Shown: piece after piece, positions 43,041 to 54,273 of the stretch
How the letters are laid out: every line of letters begins with the position of its first letter
Position numbering within the stretch: position 1 is the first letter of the stretch
Origin: Zonotrichia leucophrys gambelii
Taxonomy: Eukaryota > Chordata > Aves > Passeriformes > Passerellidae
Assembly (NCBI RefSeq): GCF_028769735.1
Contig: NW_026992300.1
Location: 62,001-126,000 of the forward strand
DNA length: 64,000 nt
Direction of reading: 5' to 3'
Position numbers and translations under genes: made by a program
The notes under the pieces: generated by a model
Seen by the model: the letters and a program-made list of their open reading frames with translations, nothing else
Database searches by the model: none
What the model was told of the DNA's origin: nothing

Positions 43041-44190
43041 AGGCAATTAATGGTTTATACCTTACTAGCTTACTAGCTAAACTTGGAGATGATTTTATTT
43101 GGTGCGGGGAATGTCCATGGGCAGGTGCTGTCACGAGCCGTTCCCTCTTGGTCTGAGAGACCAGCTCCCCCAGCCCACCTTGCTCCCAGGCCCGGAGGTT
43201 GTAACGTGCGCTCGACCGGCAGCCGAAGGAGGGCTCTTGACACCGTGTCTGATGCAACAGGATTTATTGAAGGTAGGTCAGAGGGTGCAGCTTGGGTGAG
43301 GGTGAGAAGAGGGACAGGAACAGACAGGAGCACAAGCACAGTAACATGACACATAAGGCACCTGCAAGCTGCTGGGGAAGCCTCAAGTCTGCTCAGTGAG
43401 CCACGTGTGCCCTCAGCATTGGGACAGCCACCTTTCCCTCAGTGAGCCTCACATGCCAGGGTCAGCAAACCAGGCATGTTGTAGGTGACTCAGAGCGAGT
43501 GCAGTGGGTCATGGTGGCCAGGGACCAGAAGCAGGCAGAAAGCCAACGGGGCTGGGGAAAAGGCTCTGCTCTGCTTACAGCGTGGGCTGAGGGCTGGGAG
43601 AGCTCCATTTCCCCCTTGAGATGTTGGAGACGGGGCCTTTCACCCTCCTGATAGGGCTGCCCCTGGCTGCAGGCAGCCAGAGGAGTACGATGACACAAGG
43701 CCAAGAGCAGCAAAGCAAAGAGCCAGCCGTGCACAGCACAGGGAGGTGGCCCAGTGCAAAGGCAGCGTGGCACCCTGAAGGTGCCCGCTGCACTCTCATG
43801 TGTCCCTGCCTTGGGAAGGACAGGAATGTCCGTGGTCCAAGAGGGCCTTTCTGTGGCCCCTGTGGGCTCAAAGCTGCTGGTCTTCTGGCTCCATGGGGCC
43901 TAAAGCCACAGAGCTCGGCCTCCCCCACAGCAAGAGGAACAAGACTTGGATATCAGGCAGTGGAGCTCAATGCCTAAGGCTGAGGGGTGGGGGGCTCCAG
44001 TCTGGAGCACTGGGAGGGCACCCCCCCAGGCCCACAACAGCTGGCCTCACAGCCCTGAAAGGCCAGGACCAGGGTTCCACGCCTGATTCCAGGGCGTCCC
44101 TCCAACCGGCCACCGACCTGGAAGCGCCAGAGCAGCCGGCTGTCGGGATCGAGGCGGCTGCCAGGGGGCTGCTTATGGCCTCTGCCAGCC
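43041..44190. other. Non-coding stretch, no gene recognised
   Basis: Two AATAAA-type signals on the minus strand (near 43095 and 43263) hint at the end of another LTR or transcript, but no coding sequence was recognised. Confidence 0.35.
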
Positions 44191-44194
44191 AATT

Positions 44195-44650
44195 GCTCAG
44201 GGCTTAGCAGTGCCTCAGCCCCTCAGGGTCTCCCCCAGCCTGGCCAAGCTTGCCGGCAGCAGCACCGCAGCCCCACAGCAGCTCCAGAGGAGCCCCATCC
44301 AGAGGCACCTGGGAGCCCTCAGCACTGCAGCCAGCAGCAGACGGGCAGGAGGACACGGATGGCCCTTCCTGTCCGGCACAGGGCTTGTGGTCACCTCCAG
44401 GCACCGCTCTGGCAGGAATCCCCGCAGCTCCGACACTTGCCCAGCCGCTCTGTGGGCAGCACAAAGGCTTCAGCAGAACCAACAAAGGCCAAAAGGCTTC
44501 TGGTCATTTTCCCTGCAACACTGCACACGTGGGCAGCAGTCTGAGTACAAGCAACCTTTTCCCCCTCTTCTCTTATGCCGTACAGACCTTGCGCAGGAAA
44601 AGAAAGGTCCTGGGACTCCGTGTATTGTAAGATATTTTATATTTACACAA
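44195..44650 (-). repeat. Inverted copy of the MROH 3' flank
   Basis: This is the reverse complement of about 53460-53900 (and of 60830-61260), including the landmark GGACTCCGTGTATTGTAA against TTATAATACACAGACTCC. No MROH exon is attached because ERV4 starts at 44659. Confidence 0.8.
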
Positions 44651-44658
44651 ACAAAAAC

Positions 44659-45336
44659 TGAAATAAACAGGCCCAGGAGACTTCTTCTCCTTTTTAATGC
44701 CTTTATTAAAAGTGATCAGCTCAGGATTGGGCGGCTCGGCAGGGCTGCAGTCCCCATCGCATCTCCCAGGGCTTTTCAGAGGAGGAGGATATGCACAGCT
44801 CCGTCCAGTAGGGGCAGGGCCGGGGATCCAGTCCTCATGGGAGCCTTAGGGCGTGATGTCCCCGTCAGGTGTTACTTTCCCTGGCTTGGTCTCGTCTGGT
44901 CCCCGCGTTGGGACCACTCCCTGCTCAGGGCGAGAGGGGCTTCGAAGGTGTTCAGCATCTCTGCAGGCTCAGCACTTGGCTCCTCATGTCCAGACATCAC
45001 TTTAGTCTCTCAATTCTTATTTGTCTCGTTGTTTTTGGGGTTTCCTCGTTGCATTTCGAGTCGGGGTCCCACAAAGCATTCTGGACTTTGGAGTCACTTT
45101 GCATAACCCCCCCCACCCTCTCAGGTGTCTTCCCTATGCTGTAAGAGAGCACAGCCTCGGGGGAAGGGTCCACCGCACCCAGCCAGGTTTTTTACTAATA
45201 CAAAAGAGGAGATAAGCCTTAACGACCCGGTATTACAATAACAAAGCACTAAGAATCCTGGCAGAGCCTGAGACCTGGCTGCGTCCCTGCGACTCTTTCT
45301 CAAAAAAAAATATTAACTGAATTTTTGTTCATAACA
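44659..45336 (-). mobile_element. ERV4 3' LTR
   Basis: On the minus strand begins TGTTATGAACAAAAATTC and ends TGTTTATTTCA. AATAAA is the complement of about 44701-44706. The TATA region of the other LTR is replaced by GC-rich sequence here. Confidence 0.85.
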
Positions 45337-45355
45337 GTCCCCCCTCTTTTTCTTT
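45337..45355 (-). other. ERV4 polypurine tract
   Basis: Minus strand AAGAAAAAGAGGGGGGACT lies directly against the start of the 3' LTR. Confidence 0.8.
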
Positions 45356-45493
45356 GATCGAGCTTAAATTCTTAAGCTCGCATCAACTCACAATTTTTTT
45401 TTTTGAATCTACTATAAACTTCTTGTGCACTTTGGTAATCATGGTTACTTAACCTCATTACTTTTCTTGGTTTCTCCAGGTTGGTTTGTACAG

Positions 45494-46453
45494 CTAATAC
45501 TGTTTTACGAAAACAGATAAATAAGCATAGTAAATAAAAAACAATCCTCCAAGTACACACACAGCAAGAAAAACCACTCTTTCCCATACATATTTTCTGA
45601 AAATCTCTAAGTTCTCCCACCCACTGGGATCAAGTGTAGGAGTTGGATCTTGATTATTTACACATGCCAATCTTTTTATTTTGTTTGAAATGTCTCTAAT
45701 AATTGAATTCTTTATTTTTAATACTGCCTGGAGCCGGATGACTTTGTTCAACACAGATATTGGGGTCCGAACTTGGCTTTTACCATTTTGGATTTTCTCA
45801 ATTTCTATTTCACTTTCCCGGTTTTGTTTAATTTCTCCCAAATCATTATATATAGGAACTCCTAAACTTGATCCAGTTTCTCTGGGTAATAAGAAAATTA
45901 GTGTTATCACCCTAGCAATGCAGTTGCCAGATGAGATCAAACTTAGGGGTTTAGAGTTCCCCTGAAATGTGTTCCAAAAGGGATTTATCTCTTTTCCAGT
46001 ACACTCATCTAAATACTTGTAACAAACAATTTTTCATACTATTTTCACCATTTCTTTGCTTTTTACTAGATCTGCTGAGCTTGTTCCAGCAGCATCACAT
46101 TCAAAGCACAGCCAGGCTTCCTCTATAGGGCACTCTCCTAGGAGTGGCTGCCTAAAAGTGGCAGTATTCTGGGCTATCCAATACATTCTCTTATTTTTCT
46201 GATAAAGGACCAATTGGGAGAGGTTAACACCATCAGGGTTAGAACTGATGTGGACTCTCGACAAGGAGCTCACTTCCTCTTCATAGCGGGGTTGGTAGCA
46301 CTCTCTGCACAGCTCAGCTGGGCTCCCCTGAGCACCACCAGCAATTAGAGCCATCAGTACCACCCTTCCCAAGAGTCCGGTATGGGTCATCTTGCACAGC
46401 CTGCCCACCCGGCCTTGCCTCTTGGGGAATTTTTTCTGAGGAGAAGCTTCCAA
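45494..46453 (-). pseudogene. ERV4 env-position membrane protein, one stop
   Basis: One frame of 320 codons runs from 46453 to 45494, broken only by TGA at 46034-46036. A start at MTHTGLLGRVVLMALIAGGA (about 46393) gives a signal peptide. An extracellular part of about 230 residues with several Cys pairs (CRECY, CPIEEAWLCFEC) follows. Next come a helical stretch and a C-terminal membrane segment (VVFLAVCVLGGLFFIYYAYL) with a short tail. It has no furin site and no C-x6-CC motif, and is much shorter than an ordinary Env. It may be an Env reduced by internal deletion, or an unrelated captured gene. I do not recognise the family. Confidence 0.6.
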
Positions 46454-46817
46454 GCTCTTTAGAGTCCCTTCTGCACGCTTCTCTGGCTAAGCCTCTCTTG
46501 GTCTGTTCCCTACAAATTTTAGTTCCCCCCCCAGGGGAGTGTTCTGTAGAGGGTTAACCTGGAATCTTTAGAAGTATATTGGGGAACTTAAACTAGAATT
46601 ACTTATTTACAGCCTTAAACTTTTTACCAACATAATTTACACAAAACAGTTTTGAAACATTTTAAGCAATATTAGAACTCTGATACCAATTTTTCCCATA
46701 CAGTTCAGTCTTTTTGACTCTCTCTCCTGAGAGTCAACTCCAAATCACAGTATACCCAGGTGAATTAACTTGTGATGTGGATGAATCCTTGTCCAGTGCC
46801 CGGAGGTGAGTGATGTG

Positions 46818-47055
46818 GACTCTGGCTCAATGCCAGAGGGGAAAACTGGGAGTCTGGCCCAATGCCAGAAGTAGACAGGGGTGTAGTCCGGTCCAATGCC
46901 ACAAGGAGAAACTGGGAGTCTGGCCCAATGCCAGACGGAGACAGGGGTGGAGTCTGGTCCAATACCAGGGAGAAAGGGGTGCAGTCCGGTCCAATACCAG
47001 AATGCCAGAGGGTAAAACTTGGTGTTGAATCCTGGTCCAATACCAGGGGTGAGAG
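46818..47055. repeat. Minisatellite in ERV4, unit about 33 bp
   Basis: Seven units share TCTGGYCCAATRCCAG and alternate linkers (AAACTGGGAG or AGACAGGGGTG). It encodes a Pro/Ser-rich repeat on the minus strand, which explains the ORF at 46765-47118. Confidence 0.8.
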
Positions 47056-47774
47056 TGATGTGAGTCCAACCGTCTTAGTAATGAAGAACACCTGAAACGG
47101 GCTTTCAAACACAGGCAATAATGGTCTACTGTTAATGATTTTATCAAAACTCAGCTTCTCTGTTTAATGTTATCAGTAATTTCTCTTTTTCCATAGCTTG
47201 TATGTTTCTCTCATCAACTTCTACATACTCTGTATTTTGCAAGGAGTTGTATTTCTCAGCTAGCTCAACTCTCAAAGTACTTTTATTCTCCTATTTTTTC
47301 TGTGTATTTAATTCACTGGTTTTCTGTTCTATTTTCAAGATCTTATTTATTTATCTCTTGCTTCTGTTTCTTACTTTTACTTACAGTTTAAATACTTCTT
47401 TCAACCCCTTACACTTTATCTCTTTTTTTCCCTTTTTTTTTTTCTTACACCATTCTTTTACACAATACACTTCCTTCTAAGGAGATGTGGTAAAACTTGT
47501 AATGCACAATCTACATTACCTCTATTCTAACTCATCTATATTCACTCTCTCATTTCTCATTCACTTTCACACACTCCTCCACACCTTTTAGACACAAACT
47601 TATTGCTAGAAAATCACGGGTCCCTATAGCCCCCCTCACCTTGGGGTTGGCCCACAGGTCTCAGTATCTCTGGGCCTCTTGGAAGGGCCCAGACTGGTTG
47701 CCTCTGGTGCACATTCACCTGTGAGGCTGCCTGCGTGTCACTCACGCTCTTACAGCTACAGCTCCCTCACACAT

Positions 47775-47900
47775 CTGGGGAGCACTAGTCTGGTTTGCAG
47801 GTCACACACACACACTTTGGTCACAGCCCCCATCCACCCGGGGGCCACAAGCCTGGTTTGCAGGTCACACACACACTTCCACTGCCCCCTTCCCACCTGC
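47775..47900. repeat. Two 61-bp repeats in ERV4
   Basis: CTGGTTTGCAGGTCACACAC occurs at about 47789 and 47850 with similar following sequence, including short CA runs. Confidence 0.65.
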
Positions 47901-47989
47901 CCGGGAAGTTGAGGCTGACTTTGCTTGTGACTCACTCTCACACACACAACAAGACAAAAATAAGGTACCTTTTACTTTCACACTACCTA

Positions 47990-48178
47990 TTACAAGTTAA
48001 GTATTACTGGCCAGTTTTGGTGGTATTGGATATCCTTTCTACCTAGCTGTTTTTGTCTGACTTCAGATGTTACTTTGTTGAGACAGGACTTATCTGCTCC
48101 TGTATCAACCAAAAATTCAAATTCCTCATTTAGGGGTCCCACTTCAAAGTTTGCCAAGGGCTCTTCTAGATGTTGCAT
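47990..48178 (-). pseudogene. pro: ERV4 pro fragment
   Basis: 62 codons contain FLVDTGADKSCLNK, the active-site region of a retroviral aspartic protease. The remainder of the protease and all of pol are missing. The frame differs from that of the preceding gag, which ends in TAG at 48211-48213. Confidence 0.75.
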
Positions 48179-48210
48179 CAGGTCCCCTAAAGTTTAAAGC
48201 CCCTGACCCT

Positions 48211-48558
48211 CTAATCGTCACTTCTAAGGATCTTCCCTAAATTATCTTGTTCCCTGGCTATTGCCGCATCGAGACTGAGCTTTCTACAAAACCTCCTGGT
48301 GTGTCCTGGCTCTCCACAGTAATAGCAATGTCGTTCTCTCAAAGGGACTTGAGGTGTCTCTATCCTTTGTGCATCTGACAGTACAAGAGGCCTATCCTTG
48401 CCTCCTCCTGGTGGTGGACCCGCCCACCCTGCACTTTCTCTAGCTACAGCAACCATGATCTTAGCCTTGGCCTTTGCTTTTTCTTCTTCCCTCCTTAAAT
48501 ACACCTTCAATGCCTCTCTTAATAACTCATTAATGTTCTTCTCTTGCCAATCTTCCAT
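48211..48558 (-). pseudogene. gag: ERV4 gag, nucleocapsid end
   Basis: The 115-codon ORF begins within the end of capsid, has a Lys/Glu-rich charged helix and a single zinc knuckle CYYCGEPGHTRRFC. One knuckle is the gammaretroviral pattern. It ends in TAG, as in gammaretroviruses that read through the gag stop, but here pro is in another frame. It is out of frame with the main gag ORF (overlap 48519-48558). Confidence 0.8.
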
Positions 48559-50006
48559 CTTTTCCAGTTTTCTCCAATATCAGGCCAAGATTTGGCAACA
48601 AATTGGACTTTTAGTAGCATTTGACCTTCTGGGGTGTCTGGGTCTATTCTAGAGTACAACTGGAAGTTCCGCTTTAGGCGGTTAAGCCAGGCAGCAGGAG
48701 CTTCATCTTTCTCCTGTGTACTCTCAAATGCCAATTGGGTGTTGGTTCCTTTGGGAACTGACTCTTTGATCCCCCGTATTATCAAAGACCTATATTCCAT
48801 CATGGGCTTCCTCCCCTCCTCCTGGTTAGGGTTCCAGCTGGGATCAGTTAGTGGCAATTTCTGTTCACCTGATGGCACCTGGGGTCCTGGATGGTTATCT
48901 TTCTCCCAAATTCTTATGCCAGCCACCCTAATCATCTGAACCTCTTCTGGGGAAAATAATATTCTCAGGATGGAATTCATCTCCCCCCAAGTGTAGTTAT
49001 TTGGACCTAGAAATTGATCCACTTGGTTGGCTATGCCCACTGGTTGCTCAACTAAATGTCCCAACTCTTTCTTGAATCCTCTCACCTCAGAAGCAGTTAG
49101 GGGAGCATTCACAAAGCCAACACCTCCCGCTACTCCTCCCATAGGAACCTCTCTTATGGGAAAGAGTCTCTCTGCCTTGGAGGTCTTGGATCTGGTGATA
49201 CAGTACGGCCCATCTTCAGATGCCAAACTACTTTGAGGGATATCTGGGTTACCCTGAACTTTCTGCCTATCAGCAGGTGTATTTGCTGATAGCTGTTTAT
49301 CGGGCAAGGAGGCATTTGTGCCACAACTAGGAGGAGGTAAAGGGACAGCAATAGGAGGGGGAGAAGAGCCTGAGTGGATATTAAGTGCAGCTGGAGAAGG
49401 GGTTGGGAATGCAGCAGGTGGAGTAGGCACTTGTGGTGGTGCAGAAGGAGCTGGAGGGGATACTGGGTTTATCATAGCGGAAGCTGAAGAGGTAGAAGGA
49501 GGAGTTTGAACAGGTGGTAGTGAGCTGGCAGCCAGGGGAAGAACCGGACCTGCCATTTGAGGTGCTTGAAGAAGAGGATTATAAGGTGGAGGGGCAGAAG
49601 GAGGCAAATAATCCAGGGAATCCCATCTTTTACTAGTCCTATCATCCCCTCCTTCATTCCCCTCTTTCTTCCTCTGTAACTTACAAATTTGCACCCCTTC
49701 ATCCCCAACAGCGCTCTTTAACCAGCAGGCTACACAGAATAAATGCTCAGGATCAGTATCCCCTCGAGCTGTCAGATAATTATTTAATTGTTGGCACATC
49801 CACTTATCCTTTGTCCCACACCAAGGCCATCCTCCTTGCAACTCTAATTCTGGCCAAACTTCCAAACAATAATGGAACATTTTCACTTTATCTAATCCCT
49901 CCGTGGCCTCTATAGAATCCCATTTTACTAACAGTTCTCCTAAGGGACTATTGGGATGTATATACCTCAGTCTCTTACCGGTCTTTTTACTATTACACCC
50001 TCCCAT
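48519..50006 (-). CDS. gag: ERV4 gag, matrix to capsid
   Basis: I start it at MGGCNSKKTGK (50006), giving Gly2 for myristoylation, instead of the upstream ATG at 50036. After matrix there is a proline-rich region with PSAPPPYNPLL, containing both P(S/T)AP-like and PPPY late-budding motifs. The capsid follows (ending near QLYSRIDPDTPEG). Overall gammaretrovirus-like. The ORF ends prematurely relative to nucleocapsid by a frame change near 48570. Confidence 0.85.
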   Translation of the reverse strand: MGGCNSKKTGKRLRYIHPNSPLGELLVKWDSIEATEGLDKVKMFHYCLEVWPELELQGGWPWCGTKDKWMCQQLNNYLTARGDTDPEHLFCVACWLKSAVGDEGVQICKLQRKKEGNEGGDDRTSKRWDSLDYLPPSAPPPYNPLLQAPQMAGPVLPLAASSLPPVQTPPSTSSASAMINPVSPPAPSAPPQVPTPPAAFPTPSPAALNIHSGSSPPPIAVPLPPPSCGTNASLPDKQLSANTPADRQKVQGNPDIPQSSLASEDGPYCITRSKTSKAERLFPIREVPMGGVAGGVGFVNAPLTASEVRGFKKELGHLVEQPVGIANQVDQFLGPNNYTWGEMNSILRILFSPEEVQMIRVAGIRIWEKDNHPGPQVPSGEQKLPLTDPSWNPNQEEGRKPMMEYRSLIIRGIKESVPKGTNTQLAFESTQEKDEAPAAWLNRLKRNFQLYSRIDPDTPEGQMLLKVQFVAKSWPDIGENWKRWKIGKRRTLMSY

Positions 50007-50409
50007 TTTACAGGTCTCAACAGTAAAAAATCCCAAAGGTGCCTTTACTGACTGGTAATTTCAAAAAGAACCTACTTTGAGGAGCTTCAGCCTCCTCCAC
50101 TGAAACTTCAAATTTCTGCCTGATGCTCAGGACTTTATAATGAAACAACTGCCCGATCTCTTGATTGCCCAACTTTCCCCACGTCAGGTCTTACATCTAT
50201 CGGGACTTGAACACACGAAGCCTCAGCTTAAGAATCCGGGTCGTGCCTGACTCCCTCAGTCAGGAAAAACAACTGCCTGATTTTTAGTTTGCCTAACCCG
50301 CCAATTTTTAGGCTTCATTGTATCAGGACTTAAAAGCAAACCACAGCCTCCTTCGCTGGGGTTTGTGCCTGGCTCCTGTGCCAGGACTTATTTTTGCCTG
50401 CAGGGATTG

Positions 50410-50515
50410 TGAGCTACCCGAATCCTTCTCGGGACTGAAAAATCTTACGCGAATCCTTCTCGAGACTTACAAATGCTACCCGAATCCTTCTCGGAACTGA
50501 CAAATCTGCCTGATT
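50410..50515. repeat. Short tandem repeats in ERV4 leader
   Basis: Three units of about 35 bp share CGAATCCTTCTCGGGACT (or variants). They lie in the untranslated leader between primer site and gag, where packaging or ribosome-entry structures would be expected; no function is claimed. Confidence 0.7.
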
Positions 50516-50911
50516 TCCCTCTTTTAGGACCTATTTTGGGTGCGTGCCACTCAAAGAAATATTCCCTCCGCACGCCTGGAGGGGGGGGGCCCTTTATTCC
50601 CCCTTGAGAGATGGCTCAGTCATGCTAATTCCAATTGCTTTCCCCTGTTTCCGGCCGGCCCCTTCACAGGAGTCCGGAAACGCGGTACTGAGGGGTCCAC
50701 TCTCACTTCGAAGGTCTGGCTACCGGCCTTCGTCTCATTCACTCACATATGTGCACGTCTCCCGCTCCCGCCACCACCTTTCTCACCACTCCGGTGCTCC
50801 GGTGATCCTCTGTGTTGCTGGTCCTGAGCCGATCCCTCTGGTCCTGGTAGCCAGCTGTCCTGAAGTTCCAAGATGGCCAGTCTAGAATCTTCTTGAGACG
50901 TGGCTATCGCT

Positions 50912-50929
50912 ATCCCGGACGAGGCCCCA
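50912..50929 (-). other. ERV4 primer-binding site, tRNA-Pro type
   Basis: Minus strand TGGGGCCTCGTCCGGGAT differs by one base from the complement of tRNA-Pro, the usual primer of gammaretroviruses. Two bases separate it from the LTR. Confidence 0.88.
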
Positions 50930-50931
50930 GC

Positions 50932-51609
50932 TGAAATAAACAGGGCCAGGAGACTTCTTCTCCTTTTTAATGCCTTTATTAAAAGTGATCAGCTCAGGAT
51001 TGGGCGGTTCGGCAGGGCTGCAGTCCCCATCGTGTCTGTCAGGGTGACCCAGAGTAGGAGGATATGCGCAGCTCTGTCCAATGGGGGCAGAGCCGGGGGA
51101 TCCCGTCCTCATGGGAGCCTTTAGGGCATGGTGTCCCTGTCAGATCTTGCCCCTCCTCGCTTATTCGGCTTGGTCTCTCCACCAGGGACGACTCTCATGG
51201 TCAGGGCGAGAGGGACTCCACATCTCTGCAGGCTCAGCACTTGGCTCCTCACGTCCGGACATCACTTTAGTCTCTCAACTCTTAGGTGGCTCCTTGTTTT
51301 CAGGGTTTTCTCATTGCATTTGGAGTCGGGGTCCCAAAAAAGCATGCTGGTCCTGGAGTCACTTTGCATATCCCCTCCCACCCTCTCAGCTGTCTTCACT
51401 ATGGTAGGAAAAAAGAACACCTTAGCCTCCAGGAAGGGCCATCACCCCACCCCAGCCAGGGCCTTTACTAATACAAAAGGGGTGATAAGCTACAATGACC
51501 CATGATTACAATAACAAAGCATGCAGAACGCTGGCAGGGACAGAGATCTGGCTGCCTTTTTATACCTTTTGCTCACAAAAAAATGTTAACCGAATTTTTG
51601 TTAATAACA
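50932..51609 (-). mobile_element. ERV4 5' LTR
   Basis: 678 bp with the same ends as the 3' LTR. It has TATAAAAAG at the complement of about 51556-51564 and AATAAA at about 50974-50979. By eye it differs from the 3' LTR at roughly one base in six or seven. Confidence 0.85.
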
Positions 51610-54273
51610 GTCCGGACACTTTGTGCGCTGTGAATTTGCAGGCCTGTGCCAGGCTGAGCCCCGTGCAGCCGATGCTGAGGTCTTTTTTTTCTTCCTTCCA
51701 TACAGAACAATTGGCAGGTTCAGCTCATCTCCATACTGCTCTTCCGAACGTTGGTGACTCTTCCACAGGAAAAGGAAAACAAGGCCCTGAAGACACCCCT
51801 GCACAAGAGCCTGCTGCCCCTTGTCCTCCACTGCCATGATGAGAAGCGGCTTGTGGCACAGGTGAGGACTCGTGGGCTGCTGCTGTCCCCCTGGCAGGGG
51901 GCTCGGCTGCCTCCTGCCCTGGCACCTGCTGGGCTGCAGCCTCCTCCAGGCCTTGGCACAGGGACGCGGGTGCTGCGCCCTGGGCTGTGGGGCCATCTCC
52001 GTGTCTGCTGCTCTCCAGGCTTCTCAGGAAACGCTGCTTGGTGTGGCCGAGTTCCTGAAGAGGACAGATCTTGAAAGACTGGTGAAGAACCAGAATCTGT
52101 GGAAGTTCAGCAAGTGCCTGGTAAGGACAGCCTGCAAGCCCTAGCCTCAGCCCGGAGAAGCTCCCTGAGCCTGGCGCTCAGTGTGCGGGGCGGGCAGCTG
52201 TGGCCCTGCCCGCTGCTGCACCCAGAGGCTGCGCGGGCTCTTCTCCAGGCTGCCGGGGGAGCCCCGGCCCGGCGGGGCTGAAGGGGCGACACGGCGGCTC
52301 CCCAGGCAGCAGCCGGCCCTCTGCCAACTCCCCTCAGGAGCCCGGCGCCGGCGGCTGCCGGCCGCGCCTCAGGGCTGTGCGGGCAGGGGAGGCCGGGGCT
52401 GAGCCCACGCCAACCCTTCCCTCCTGCCGCTCTCTCCAGCTGGCAGAGGACAGGAGCCGAGCGGCCGAGCACCTGCGCCGGGCCCTTCCCTACGTGCAGA
52501 GCCCACAGGAGCCCCTGCGAGCGGCGGCCATCAGGTTCATGGGTGAGCCATGAGCCCGCGCTCCCTCCCCGGCCCGCCGCAGCTCGGCCCCAGCCCGGCC
52601 CGCTGCCCCGGCAGCGCCAGACGGGCCCGGTGCCGTGGAGCCCTGCCTGGCCCGGGCATTGCTGCTGCCGCCCTCTGGCAGCCGTGCCCTGGAGCGGCAG
52701 CGTGCGGCAAGGGCCGGGCTGAGCCCTGCCGGGCCAGCAGCCCCTGTGGCCACAGCGCCGGCAGCGCCGCTGGCAGGGAGCTGTGCCGCTGGGGCCCTGA
52801 CAGGCTCTGTGTTCACAGGCATGGCCGCGCGGCACCTGAGGGGGAAGAAGGAAGAGCTCTGGCTCATCTGCAACGGTGAGTGAGGGCAGCGGGCTGGCAG
52901 CGGGGGCTGCCGGGGCAGCTGCAAGCCCTGGCCTGGCTGTGGAGGGCTCTGCTCCCTGTGCAGACAAGGGCCAGCGTGGGCAGAGCACACAGAGATTTCA
53001 GGGCAACCTGGGTAATTCATGGCCAGCAGCTTCGGGCTGCTCCCGTTGGTCCCTGCTCCCTCCTGGCCATGGCTAGAGCTGGCTGGGATGGCCCTGGCCG
53101 GGGGCTCTCCTCGGCTACCCGCAGATCCAGGATTTGACCGTGGCTCTGTTCCTTTCACTTTCAGCCCTTGAACACCTGACAGAAGACATCAGCAGTGCCG
53201 TGTTGGACCTGGCACGTCAAACAATGTATGTCCTCCAGGCCCTGCAGAGGGAGCGATATTCTGTCTTCCAGAGGGTGCAAGAACATCTCTGCTGTGCATG
53301 GAGGACATGGCCTCGTCTGTCGCCGCTTGGCTGGCTGCGCTGCTGGAGCTCTGCAGAGAGCTGATGCCTCTTTCTGCTGAGGCCACTCGAGTCACCGGGA
53401 ATTTTCCTTTTCTTTCAGATTGTTCTTTTCTTTTTTTGTTTCTTCATTAGTATATGAATATAGAGTGTGTTATAATACACAGACTCCCAGGAGCTTTCTT
53501 TTGCTGCGCAGGGCATAGGGGAAGAGGGGGAAAAGGGTACCCTGGCTCAGCAACCTGCCCAGGTGTGCAGTGTTGCAGGGGAAATGGCCAGAAGCCCCTT
53601 GGCCTGTGGTGGTTCTGCAGAAGCCTTTGTGCTGGTGACAGAGCGGGTGGGCAGGGGCCGGAGCTGCGGGGACCCCTGTGAGAGCGGTGCCCAAAGACGG
53701 TCACAAGCCCTGTGCCAGGCAGGAAGCGCCATCCGTGTCCTCCTGCCTGTGTGCTGCTGGCTGCCTTGCTGAGGGCTCCCAGGTGCCCCTGGACGGGGCT
53801 GCTGTGGGTCTGCGGCACTGCTGCCGGGCAGCTTGGCCGGGCTGGGGCAGAGCCTGAGGGGCTGGGGCGCTGGCAAGCCCTGAGCAATGGGCTGTCAGAG
53901 GCCACAAGCCACCCCCCGGCAGCTGCCCGCCTTGTTTCTGCCAGAGCTGACTTGCCAGAGGGACCCTGGGCACTGTGGAACTAACAGCATCGGTGTTGTT
54001 GGAAACCCAAATGCAGGGAAATCTAAGACCTTTGGTCTTGTCAGCAAAGCTTAGAATTAAACACAGGATTTGATCGGAGACGCCACAAAGGGCTTGCAAA
54101 GTTAGGTGCTAGAAGCGAGAATGTGAATTTCTAGTTTATTATAGCAGAGACACGGGGAGCAATGTTGAAGTGGAGGAAAGTTTAGAGTTTTAGTGCTGAA
54201 GATCTAGAAAAAATAGAAGTAGTTACAATGGTAAACAAGAAGCTTAGGATGCAGTGCTGTGAGTTTGTGTGTC
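51610..54273. repeat. Segmental duplication, copy 1 (MROH 3' half and flank)
   Basis: Matches 58894-61641 in exons, introns and 3' flank. It begins exactly at the ERV4 edge and ends where ERV5 interrupts the other copy. Confidence 0.9.
51706..53364 (+). pseudogene. MROH-like gene, copy 1, terminal five exons only
   Basis: Five exons with consensus splice sites: 51706-51861, 52019-52120, 52440-52542, 52819-52875 and 53165-53364 (TGA at 53362-53364). All are in frame and free of stops. They encode the C-terminal helical repeats of a maestro HEAT-like repeat protein, with a conserved-looking end. The earlier exons present in copy 2 are missing because ERV4 ends 97 bp upstream of the first exon. 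Without a promoter or start this copy is probably a fragment, though splicing from an ERV transcript in the opposite direction is excluded by strand. Confidence 0.8.

Larger units (their letters stand above)
46454..47989. other. ERV4 interior without pol: AT-rich and repeat DNA
   Basis: Where pol should be there is AT-rich sequence (46550-46780, 47100-47620) and two tandem repeats. Both strands and all frames were read for YMDD, DTGA and integrase motifs; none was found apart from the protease start at 48100. Confidence 0.6.
44659..51609 (-). mobile_element. ERV4: provirus without pol
   Basis: Two 678-bp LTRs (44659-45336 and 50932-51609) enclose, on the minus strand, a tRNA-Pro primer site, leader, gag, a protease start, about 1.5 kb of repeats and AT-rich DNA, an env-position ORF and a polypurine tract. 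No reverse transcriptase, RNase H or integrase motif exists. The gag type and primer point to a gammaretrovirus-like element. No target duplication is found and the LTRs differ substantially. Confidence 0.88.

Noticed and set aside
46765..47118. Pro/Ser-rich ORF in ERV4
   Set aside because: It is a translation of the 33-bp minisatellite, not a pol remnant.
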